Source: Diploscapter coronatus
Taxonomy: Eukaryota > Nematoda > Chromadorea > Rhabditida > Rhabditidae
Reading direction: 5' to 3'
DNA length: 64,000 bases
Assembly (NCBI GenBank): GCA_964036155.1
Contig: OZ038423.1
Coordinates: 20,165,249 to 20,229,248 of the forward strand
The translations under genes were made by a program, and so were the position numbers. Each line of letters begins with the position of its first letter. Within the stretch, counting starts at the first letter, position 1. The notes beneath the pieces are model-generated. The model worked only from the letters and a program-made list of their open reading frames with translations. It was not told where the DNA came from and did no database searches. Shown here piece by piece: positions 21,977 through 32,425 of this stretch.

Positions 21977-24900
21977 ATGTTCAGAACCGGATTAAGCAAA
22001 GGGCAACCCAAAAATGAAAGTGGGACGGCAAAAGGATATCTGGACACGTCTCACAATCAGGCAGGTTAGTGACAATGCAATTGCAACAAGCTATTTAGCG
22101 ACTAGACTCTTGAAATTTGAATTAAAACTTTTTCAAAACGGACGTTCTCAATTGCGATTTGAATGTCCAATTCGGAATCCTAGTAGTCTCCGATTCACCA
22201 ATTTTGTTCCAATCAATAGATGGGAATTACTCAAGCTCGATTTCAACTCCTATTAGTTACACCAACTTTGTTGATTTGTTATTTTCAGGGAAGGAACTGG
22301 CCAAATTCACAGTGATGTACGCAAAGGCGTCGACGAAGAAGCACAAGACGTGGGAGGGAGATGGAATACTCATCTGCTATGCAGACTACGCTGTCATGAA
22401 GAGTGAGGATGAGAAGGAAGTTCTGGGAAGGTAAGTGATTGATTGATTCATACTAGAAGCTGATCTAGGCAGAACTCCAGTCCGAACGAAAAACTATAAA
22501 GGGAATTCGCAAGAAAAGTGCGTTCTATAGAAAGCCGATGTTTAGAAAATTGAGTCATTTTGTCTACGCATTACAAAAGAAATTGAATAATTAATATGCT
22601 CAAGTGATCAGGCTGAACAATTAAAATGAAGAGAAATTCTTGAAAATAAGAACTCATGATAATAGAGTTATCATAACAATTGATACATAGAGCTGAGGAA
22701 TCTGAAATGAGACCTTAACGCATTATTTTGGGTTAGGGGTACGCACGAAGGATCGGGATTAGGTTCTGTCCAGCTCGTTCAAGAAGGGGATAAATTGTTG
22801 CAGGACGGGTGGATTGAAGAATCTGGCAGATTTGGACAGTGGCAAGGTGATCGTGATGGGTGGATATGAAGTACAGATTCAGGACAGACTGCTCTTCAGC
22901 AACGATATCAAATGTAGGTCAGTTTCTTCGTTTGGAACAGTGGTGAGATAAAAGTAGAAATCAAAAGTTGGGAATTGGAACTGTGATCTTCAGAATTGTT
23001 CTAATTTCATTCGAAAATTTGATGAACGTTCTGAAATCGATGCAAGGGTTGTGCAAAATCTATTTTATTTTTTTTTAATTTCGAAGTCGAAGCTTCACAC
23101 AATCCTGATAAATGCTAAATTGTATTTAGGTTTTATATTGATTTGAATTAAAATGATGATTTTTCTTCATTTCAGCTTCTCATTCCGAAGAATCGGGCAG
23201 TTCCAGTCCTGACGACAATCAGCCCGATTCGAGAAAGCGAGTCTCCCAAATGCTCTATCAAAGAGCGGCCCTCATGCCCAAATTCGCCACCAAAGTTCTC
23301 TCCAATCAACTTGGCCCTCCATCGAAGAAGCCGTTCATGGGCAATGCAATTATGGTTTGTTTGAAATCTCACAATTTACTGATTTTGGAAATTCGTAAAT
23401 GACGAAACTTATATAGTTAGGATAGAATAGAGAGAAAGTATGGCGAAATAGTGTGGGGGAAAGATAGGCCTCACCATTCTGTTATCTCGTCATTTATGAG
23501 TTGTCATTGACTTTTATAAAACCTATTCCAGACCTCCTCTCGTGGCACTTTCAACAGCCCTTTGGCTGTGAATAAGAAGGAAAAATCGGTGTGTTCCTTT
23601 TGAATCAAAGGATGATTTGTAATGGCTCAAATTGAAGCATCCTCCATTCGTGATCGATGAGTCTGAAGACCCAAAGCCAGTTGTGGAGTCGTGTATCGCA
23701 GCCCACCTGCGTCCGCATCAGAAGGAGGGCATCACCTTCATCTACAAGTCTCTGAGGGACCATGGTGGCTGCATTCTCGCTGACGAAATGGGTAGGTTAT
23801 TTTTTTTGGAACTGACATCATTACAAATTAAATCAAGCATTCTGATCAGGGCTGCACGAAGTCAAAAATTATTTTTAAATCGAAACTTCGCGCAGCCCTG
23901 ATTCTGACGGGTGTTAAATTCACAAAGTGCACGTTGTATTTCATGCGCTACCCATTTTTGAAAATTTCCAAAGATTTTCTTTCCGATAACAAATTGTAAA
24001 TTTCAGGTCTTGGAAAGTCAATTCAAACCATTGCTGCAATCTGGGCTATGATGCGGAAGAATGTGAGTTGAAAACTTTGAAAAGTATCGTTAGAAAATTG
24101 TATTGCATGTACCCTGAAAATCTAGCCATCCTGATACTCAATTACTAAATGTTGGTGTCTCCTCCTTTTCTCTTTCAACTTCACAGATGAGAGGAATAAG
24201 AGTCACTAACATTTAACATTAGAACACGTTTCTATAAGGGTAATATTTTTAGGGAGCATTTGATAGAAGTGATTAATTGCTCTTTATTGAAACGACTTCA
24301 TCAGATCTAAACTTCTGAATTTTAAAATCCATTTACTTTCAAAACTTGAAAAGTTCAGAGCATTCGAATCAATCTGAAATGCCTTCTGGTCGTGCCCTCT
24401 TCCCTCGTCAACAACTGGAAGTCTGAGTTCAAGAAATGGTTTGGCACGCTCAGGAAACCGGTAGTGAATTTTGTGAATCGAACCCTAAACGAATTATCCT
24501 TTTCCAGGTGATGGCCGTGCAGAAGAATTCCGACATCCGCAGTTATGCCGCGTCTCACTCCTACAATCCATTCCTCCTCATCAGCTACGATTTGGCACTG
24601 CGGTATCATTTTTCTGTATTTTTCATGGCATTTTTTCGGTCCTCCAAACTCAGTTTCAATTTCCTAGAATTTTATCAAAATGTATGCTGACTTTTAATAG
24701 TTGCTTCACAATTTTATAACACTTCAGTCACGTGGAGCACTTGAAGCTGCTGAAATTCGACGTGCTCGTCTGTGACGAAGGCCACAAGCTCAAGAACATC
24801 AATGGAAAGATTCGCACTGCGGTAGGAAATGATTGTTCCTTGCATAGTTTCATCATTCACTTTTCAGTTGTACTCGCTGGAGATTCCCCGTCGTCTCATT

Positions 24901-27660
24901 CTCACAGGCACTCCAACTCAGAACGACCTCGACGAGTTCTTCTCTCTGCTCGACTTCGTTCGTCCCGGCAAATTCGGAAATCGCATCGAGTTTCGTGAAA
25001 TGTGCACTGAAAAGGTTGGAGAACTTTCTGGCATGAAGATTTACAGTCAATTTTCTTGCGTTTATTAAGCCTGCAACTTTCAGAACGACGAATTCACAGC
25101 CCTTCGTGATAAATGTCTGCTTCGTCGTCTCTCCTCCAGACTGCAGGCCCATTTGCCAAATAAGCGTAAAACTTCCCGATCTTCTGTCATAGTCATTTTT
25201 GAGTTGCAGACGAATATGTGTTCTTCTGCAAGCCATCGGAGATCCAAAAGAAAGTGCTGCAGACGATTTGCGACCAAATGACCGGGGAGCCCCTCGTTCT
25301 CATCGACTACATCCGCAAACTCGTCAACCACCCCAAACTGCTCCATCAGAAACTCCTCGAAGATCAGGGAAAGGTAAGGACCACCAGCGAATAAAAACTG
25401 GTCATACGATTATTGTGAGCACTGAATGCAATCTCGTACTTTATTTTTATTTTTCAGGAAACCCGTATCTCTGCTAGACCTTTGCTCTATACCTTCCCAA
25501 AGAATTACAAGGAAAGTGTTTCTGATTCAGGTGAGATTGCATATTAATTTTAAACTTTTTGGAAAGTTCTCCTTTAAGAAACGAAAGTTTTGATAAAGAA
25601 AAGTGAAATTTCCAAATGATTAATCAACAAACCTTGTTATTATTTCAACAATCCGAGTTTATCTGATTCCATCATCCAATTTAGGCAAATTGAGCACTCT
25701 ATGCGAGATGCTGGCCTGCTTCCACGAGTACAAGGAGCGTTGCGTCATTGCTTCCAGCTATGCGAAGGTTGTGACAGAATGAAATGATAGTCTGAATGAA
25801 TGACGACGATATGATTGCAGACTTTGGACATGATTGAGAAACTGTGCAATGCGATGGACTTCTGCGTGTTCCGTTTGGATGGAGACACGCCTGTTCATGT
25901 CAGGCAGAAAATCGTCGACCAATTCAACACCGCTTCTGATCCGAATTCCGTCTTTCTGCTCAGCAAAAAAGCAGGTAGTTATTCTTCCTTTTCTTTTTCT
26001 CAAGCTTGTGGTTGGATTTCACAGTACGTGAAGTGCTTTCAAGTTATTGTCGAACATATACGAAAGATTGATAAAACAAAACTGCACATTGATATATGGC
26101 ACAAAGAAAACTTCTACGCAATTGCGCTTTGAAGAGAAGCATGATTTTTCCTATCTTTTCCTGATATTTCTCGTTTTATTTCTTTCTTTTATGCACAAAG
26201 TAACGAGAATATTATAGAGCAGTTTCATGTGAAGCAGCGCTACGATCCGAAATGTGGCAAAGCCACACGAACAAATTGAATTTTTATTCTATACTTTGAA
26301 AATTTGCGAAAAATGAAGCCAAACTTTAAAAATGTTTCATGTACATTACCCAGAAGTGTTTTAGAGTATTCTGAAACTAAAAATAATAATGAAAACACTG
26401 CAAACTTTGATTTTGCAGGCGGAGCAGGCCTGAATCTGATCGGCGCCTCTCGCTTTGTTCTTTTCGACTCCGAGTGGAATCCGGCAATCGACCTGCAGGC
26501 AATGGCGCGCATTTGGAGGGATGGACAGAAGCTCGAGTGTCACATCTACAGAATGGCCACTGCTGTGGGTGGATGGAAGGGGGAGGGGAATGATAGAGGA
26601 GGAATTGCAGGGAACCATCGACGAGAAGATGATCCAGAGGCAGATTCAGAAGGGCGAGCTCGGACACTTCGTCGAACAGATTGAAAACAGCTGTGAGTTT
26701 GCAGAACTTCGATATACTTTTTCTAAAGACGCGCTATACTCTCTAATACTCATTTTCTCTTGTTCCATTTGAAATTATGACAGAAGTATCTAGTAAAATT
26801 TGATTTTCATTTCGAGTTAATAAAATATTGATCTTCAGCGAGCGTGAAGTTCCGCGATGAGGATTTGGCAGACATCTTCACGTTCCACAATTCGCCCTGT
26901 AACACTCACGACATGATCGAGTGCAAGTGCGAGGGAACGGGAAATCTGCCTGGGGAAGAAGAGGTCGGCACATGGATAGAAGTTGGTGAATGATTGAATG
27001 ACAACGTTATTGCAGGAAATCGAAAATGGCGATGGAGACGTCGTGAATGACGAAAACGCCATGTCGAACACGGGTATGCATGCATTCATTTTTGGATTGA
27101 ACAAAAAATTTGAATGAGCATTTTCAGAAGATGATGCCTTGGACGATTTCGAGGATTATATCATCACGATAAACAGGAAGGAAGACAAGGAAGCAATTGA
27201 GGAAATCGAGATGCAAAAGGAAGAGGAGAACGGAGGTGCAGCAGTCGAGAACGCAGAGGATGCAGAGCAATTGGCTATCAATGTAAGAACTCGTTATGAA
27301 CATCTACACTATGCTTGATTTTATATGGCATCTGTGTTCGTGGGTGACGATGATCAGATATGTATGAACTTTGATTTCAAGGGTCTTGTAATCACTCGAA
27401 TCTGAATTTGCTTTTGAAAATATTGAAATCGAATCCTCGTTCACCTCCCTAATTTATTCTAATATTCCCAATTTTCATTGCAAATTAATCCAGACTCAAT
27501 TCAGGGCTCTTCCCTGAACTCTCTTTTCCGCTGGCGTCACTACTCGCCTCGCCACGAGTCGCAATGGGAGGAATTCAAGGAGACAGCAGGCCTGGGGGCG
27601 ATCGACCTCAGCGACGTCTCCTTCGTCTTCAAAATCTCCGTCAAAACCAGTGAATCGTAA
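21977..27660 (+). CDS. RAD54B: RAD54B, SNF2-family DNA translocase of homologous recombination
   Basis: Twenty-two exons (21977-22064, 22289-22430, 22804-22913, 23176-23354, 23532-23588, 23638-23791, 24007-24062, 24359-24460, 24508-24602, 24728-24821, 24868-25014, 25084-25165, 25210-25373, 25458-25530, 25685-25767, 25821-25974, 26419-26564, 26611-26692, 26839-26963, 27016-27073, 27128-27282, 27505-27660) give 833 aa. The RAD54B-specific N-terminal module is present ([15 protein letters not shown]). SNF2 motifs follow: [12 protein letters not shown], Walker [27 protein letters not shown] with [19 protein letters not shown], then [15 protein letters not shown] and [23 protein letters not shown] and a [15 protein letters not shown] cysteine cluster match the C-terminus. 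RAD54B remodels RAD51 filaments and drives branch migration in the nucleus. The N-terminus is short compared with vertebrate RAD54B; the ATG chosen is the first in frame after a splice-like acceptor. Confidence 0.95.
23847..23900. repeat. 54-bp hairpin with hAT-like CAGGGCTG ends
   Basis: CAGGGCTGCACGAAGT at the left is matched by its inverse ACTTCGCGCAGCCCTG at the right around a short AT spacer. CAGGG termini are typical of hAT transposons, so this is probably a minimal internally deleted hAT derivative. It lies in a RAD54B intron (23792-24006). Confidence 0.55.
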
Positions 27661-28065
27661 ATCATATGCCTGTTTTATCATACTGACCAAGGTATTCCTC
27701 ATCCATGAGTAAAATATTGTCGTTGCTATCTTACTTTTGATCTCGTGTCATGTTGAATAACAACTACTCATTTAGCACGGGCTATTTGCTATCGTTTGAA
27801 ATGGAATAAATATTTTGAAAAGTGAACGATGCATTTTTACACCTATTCAGAGACGTACGTGGGTTCTTTTTGGAGAAAAGCGCGATGAAATAGTGCACCG
27901 AGTTCGAATTCTATTGTTAGAGACTGTAATCTTATCAGACGGTATCATTTCCTGTGCTCTGATTTCTCATGCTATTTCAAGCGAGCTTCAATGCAACTAA
28001 GTATGAACGCCCCCTTAGATGTCATCAGTCCATATTATTTACTACCGAATTATAAAAATGAAAAA
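27661..28065. other. 3' flank of RAD54B
   Basis: Non-coding, AT-rich; contains AATAAA at 27805-27810, 145 bases after the RAD54B stop. Nothing else recognised before the Kelch fragment. Confidence 0.4.
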
Positions 28066-28254
28066 TTGCAATCAACCACTGAGATTTTGCATATCCTTAT
28101 ACGAAATATTTGTTAATTTAGATTTCACAGATTTTCTTATGAAAAGTTTTGTGATTCAATCGAGGAATACGATCCACAAGCGAATGAATGGCGAGAAGTG
28201 GGAAAATTGAGAAACTTGCCTGCGACTAACAAGAGTAGCTGCCTTCTCAGCTGA
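28066..28254 (+). pseudogene. Kelch-repeat exon fragment
   Basis: 28131-28254 translates as a Kelch end (FCDSIEEYDPQANEWREVG, then KLRNLPATNKSSCLL) up to TGA. Both this exon and about 60 bases of intron in front of it closely resemble, in opposite orientation, the Kelch exon at 40063-40157 and its upstream intron, and also 38959-39031. No other Kelch exon follows, so it is a broken dispersed copy of the Kelch region of the gene at 32426-42155, or of a relative. The fragment keeps residues (RNLPATNKS) that the other copies have lost at their ends. Confidence 0.65.
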
Positions 28255-28744
28255 ACGCATATTCGAATAGCCGGATTTATATACACGACTATAGTGCAAT
28301 AATAAAATTCTTCCCTCTGAAGAGAAGGAGCCTTTAGCTCGATATCCCATCTCTTTGTTATTTATTATATTCAAATTGCAGAGTATTTTGTATTAGGTAT
28401 TAGTTGTAAATTGGAAGACTTTCACGTTTGGAGTATTTGCCAGTCGTCAACAATAAAATAAAGTTTGTTAATATGATTATCGTTAATTTTATCTTAAATT
28501 ATGCTTTCAATGAAAATTGTGAGGTAATAATTATTCAATGAACTTGATACAGACAACTCTCGGAGACACCCAAAAGTGATGAGGAATAATTGCAACTGAA
28601 ATAAATACTTTTTAGTCGGGGTTGTACGAACTGAACTAAACTTTGAACTGTCTAAAAATTCAGTTCAGTTCAAGTTCGACCGCGAAAATTCTTCGGTTCA
28701 AGTTAAGTTAAAGTTTGATTTTTCTCGACTTCAGACGGCCCTGG

Positions 28745-28976
28745 TGAAAACCCCGCTCGATTGGTTCAGAAATAAGAAAGTTATGATTTTTTTCCGAGGT
28801 CGGGTCTGTCAAAACTTAAAGCTACCGTAATTCGCTACAGTAATCGATTTTCGAAAAACAAACCACACCATGAGAATCAGCGTGAAAAACTGAATAATAT
28901 GTGAAAATCAGTCCGATTTACGAACCCCTGTTTATAGATTTTGGTCCTTAGTGACATTCACTCTTCAAAATTTAAT
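28745..28976. repeat. Solo end of the foldback element family
   Basis: Contains GAATCAGCGTGAAAAACTGA, CAAAACTTAAAGCTACCGTA, and ends TTTTGGTCCTTAGTGACATTCACTC, the latter in two overlapping pieces, closely matching the right arm of the element at 2530-4551. No opposite arm is visible nearby. Confidence 0.7.
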
Positions 28977-30690
28977 ACCAAAAATATAAATATCGCTGAG
29001 TAGAGTGATATCATTTTTTAAGTTTGAGTGACAGAATAGTTAGATAATGGGCCCTCTGTATTAGGCACCGCATAGGCACGGGTTTTAGGGTGAGAGAGTG
29101 TAAACAAAGGGGAGAAATAAGAAAAGCGCCGGTTCCGGTATCTATACGATACCTAGTATAGGGGATCAAAAATTCGCGAGAATTTCTAATTTTTAACTAA
29201 TCCATGACCAATAATCATGAAATAAAATGTAAAAATTAGGTAGTAATATTGAATATTCGAAGAAAGTAAAAGAAATAAATTGATCAGCATGGCAGATTCT
29301 TTTATTAAATTCGCCAACATGCTTTTGATTATGGGCTAGATTATTACGAAAGAAATGCTGGGAAATCATAAGAAAAATAAACTAATTTATGAGACGTGAA
29401 TGTTCAACATTCATAGTTCAATATTTCTTTCATTGATTTTTTGATAACGATAATTTATCTGAAACAATCATGCTAATATGTTTCTATCCACACTTAATAA
29501 TTTTAATCGAAATTACAATAAAGCTATATATTGAAAAGTGTAAAATTAATGTGCATTTTCCTTGTGATTATCCTTCTTGCCATTTTGCATCTCTAACTAT
29601 ACATACAGCAGTATGACATAATGCACCAAAACGATGATTATGATCGTAAATTAATTATTCGAACTAGTTGCCCGAATGCCAATCAGAGCTGTACAAACAT
29701 TTTATGTTAAAATTCATTAAGAGTTTTAAAAATCATTCGTATTTTAGTTATTTTATTTTAGCATATGTTGGATGAAGTTTTTCATATCTATTTTAAGAAG
29801 TTTTTCGAAATAGATGAACGGATAATTTTTAAAAGAAGTTCTAAATCAAATTAACGCACCGTGAAATTAACGCAAGAAATATTCCTTTTAAACGCGTGTC
29901 CATCCTTCTCGAAAAAACTTCTTTTAGAATAGATGTTGAACTGTTTCTTGCATATGCTATAAAAAGTTGTCGAAATGGATTATTTTTAAGAAAATCTTGC
30001 GCATTTTAACGCAAATTCGTTTTGTACACACCTGAAGCAGATAATTATCAAAACTAAATATTGGGTTGGTCAGAAAGTGCTTGCCGCGCTCGATTATAAA
30101 TTTCTCTTAAATTATTAGATAATTTTAATTTCAATCAGATGATATGATTTTTTATCGTCTTATATGATTACAATCTTGCATAAATACATGGCATAACTCT
30201 TAAAAATCTTGAGCATCTTTAATAAGCTACAAAATTCAGCAGGGACTTTATTAAATTTAGATTTAATGATTTAATATCCGTTTAATGCAATCACAGTTTG
30301 AATAAACACTCAAAGAAGCTTAGATTCTACTCATCCATTGTTGCTCTCTGCCGTCCTTGTCTTACTGTATGCGTTTGTGTATCTTTGCTTGCCTTCAAAA
30401 TTCGATGAGCTCTGATGGATTTTGACGCGGATTTTACCATTGCTCTACCGTGATCTCGTTGAACTAAAAATAAATTGTTTAAGTTCTCCTTATTTTAATT
30501 AAAATATTAAAATCAACTTTTCGTATTTAATTTAATATCTTTCAAATATAATGGATAAATTATATTGTTGTTTTTGATTATGGACTGAATTTTAGATGCG
30601 TAAATCGCTAAATCGAAATAAGAATAAGAGTTGGAATGAAAATTCTAAAAAAAATAATTTAAACAAAAAACTTGTTCAACTCATGTTATC
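28977..30690. other. AT-rich non-coding stretch
   Basis: No gene recognised. 29040-29170 stands out as less AT-rich with small palindromes (CCGGTTCCGG-like and GGTATCTATACGATACC). At 30060, TA is followed by TTGGGTTGGTCAGAAAGT, which resembles a mariner inverted-repeat end without a partner in view. Confidence 0.35.
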
Positions 30691-30936
30691 TTATTCAAGT
30701 ACTGTATATTTATTGATTGTCGAATGAATATGCCAACCTTTTTCGCATTTGTCTCCTTCATAGGAATCCATACAGAGGCAGCGCGCCTCACGCACTCTGG
30801 GGTAGTCAGTCCAGCAAAGGCCCCGCTCATTGCAGAAGTCGAGGTTCTCGCATTCAGACTTGTCGAGAAATTGAATTCTGGCTTGGACTGCAGTCAGTAA
30901 GATCAATAAACAAATCAAATACCATAGTGACGGCAT
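30691..30936 (-). CDS. Small secreted single-EGF-domain protein
   Basis: 81 aa from ATG 30936 to TAA. Residues 1-19 are a clear signal peptide (MPSLWYLICLLILLTAVQA). The mature part has one EGF-type module with six cysteines spaced C-x5-C-x5-C-x11-C-x1-C-x8-C (from SECENLDFCNERGLC to EGDKCEK), then a short tail. An in-frame ATG at 31032 would add 32 residues ahead of the signal peptide; a TTTCAG acceptor between the two ATGs makes 30936 the better start. GAAAAAG|GTTGGC near the end could be a donor, so the last 14 residues are less certain. A TATA-like GTATAAATG lies upstream. It could be a ligand or other secreted factor; receptor and role unknown. Confidence 0.7.
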   Translation of the reverse strand: MPSLWYLICLLILLTAVQARIQFLDKSECENLDFCNERGLCWTDYPRVREARCLCMDSYEGDKCEKGWHIHSTINKYTVLE

Positions 30937-31090
30937 TTTTATTTGATTGTCAAAGTCTGAAAGAATCGAATTTCTGCAAAATGTTAGGAAATGAAGAGCA
31001 TAAGATAGCGAAGCGGAAGACTGTCTCTTCAAAAAAATGCCTGCGCTGATGGAGAGTGGAGAGCCTTCTTCTGCCTGATAAGAAAGCAGA

Positions 31091-31099
31091 CATTTATAC
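31091..31099 (-). promoter_or_regulatory. TATA-like box for the EGF-domain gene
   Basis: GTATAAATG on the minus strand, about 155 bases before the chosen ATG, leaving room for a short leader with one intron. Confidence 0.4.
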
Positions 31100-32425
31100 T
31101 CCTCTCAACAATTGATCATCTTTGAATACAATGATCCCCTAAAAAAATTATCTCCGAAACACGGACCCTTTTGAGCGAGACGTAAACATTGATGACGCTG
31201 ACACAGTATTCCTTATTCCCTGGCGTCCGATTTTTCTCAATCCATTTTTTTCGAATTCGTTTTCTTATTATTTTCAATATTGGGTTTGCCAATAATTTCT
31301 TTCTACCCTTCAATTAATTTAAAATTTTCACTTTAATTTGGATCAACAACAAACCATTATCTCGTTACCTAATAGTTGAGTAAAATCCTAACTATCATCA
31401 TGTCATAGATATTCATCGGTTTCTTAGCTTAGAGAAAAATAGACGAACTTTTGTCAGAAGGTTGAGAAGAAATTATTGACCAATACAAGTTTGATACATT
31501 TTCTAAATTTAGAGACATTACATAATAAATAAGTGCTTTATGCTGCAAAATTATCTATAATACTCAACAGAATTTCCTATCTTCATTCAGACTCACTGTT
31601 ATTCGTCATAATTATGCATTCCTTAACTTTTTGAATAGTCTCAAACTTTGTTTTATCATCGTTTTACGGGTGTAGACAGGCTAAAGAAGATCATTTTGAA
31701 GTATTGGTCCAAAAACTCGAAGTTTTGAAATTATACCTATCCAGAGCCTAGAAATTCAATCCTATTTAAGCATGAGAGGTGCCCGAGTTTAAATACAGGT
31801 TGAAGCCTATCCCTTTTTGAAATTCTTTATTTTATCCAATGAAATTTGTTTGGATTTTTAACAATATCGTTGTTGATTTTTTGTAATTGATTCTCATGAA
31901 CCAAGAATTTTGACATTTTCAATTTATTGGAAAATGGTCTCTTGTGGTTTTTTTTGCAAATAAATAAATATTCTATCTTTATAAATCAATTTGAACTGAA
32001 AATTCGTTATTATCTCTCTATGATTTTATTGCTAATTACTCATTCTTATCTGTTAAAGTCATGAAAAGTAGAATAAATACCTGCTCGATCCTTATGGGCA
32101 TTGTGTTATCCAATATGTTCTTCATACCAAATTTACTTACTCTGTCAGAAAATAATGCTATTTTTCCTTAGAATATGCATATTTGCAGATTTTTAATTTA
32201 GGTATGGGTTTTCTTAATTACCATTTATCTGAATGTGTGAGACTTGATAACAATCATTTAATTGGCATAAATATTTAGAAAAATAAACCTTTAATAAAGT
32301 GAAAAAGTAAAGATCGATCATTTGAATAATAAGCGAATATTTGAAATTAGTTTAAGAATATATTCATACAAGGCAGTTTTTAACTAGATAAATTTATGTA
32401 AACAATAAAATGGAGGTTTATCGTA
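31100..32425. other. AT-rich intergenic stretch
   Basis: About 1.3 kb without recognisable coding or repeat structure, between the EGF-domain gene and the 3' end of the kinase-KEN gene. Confidence 0.3.
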
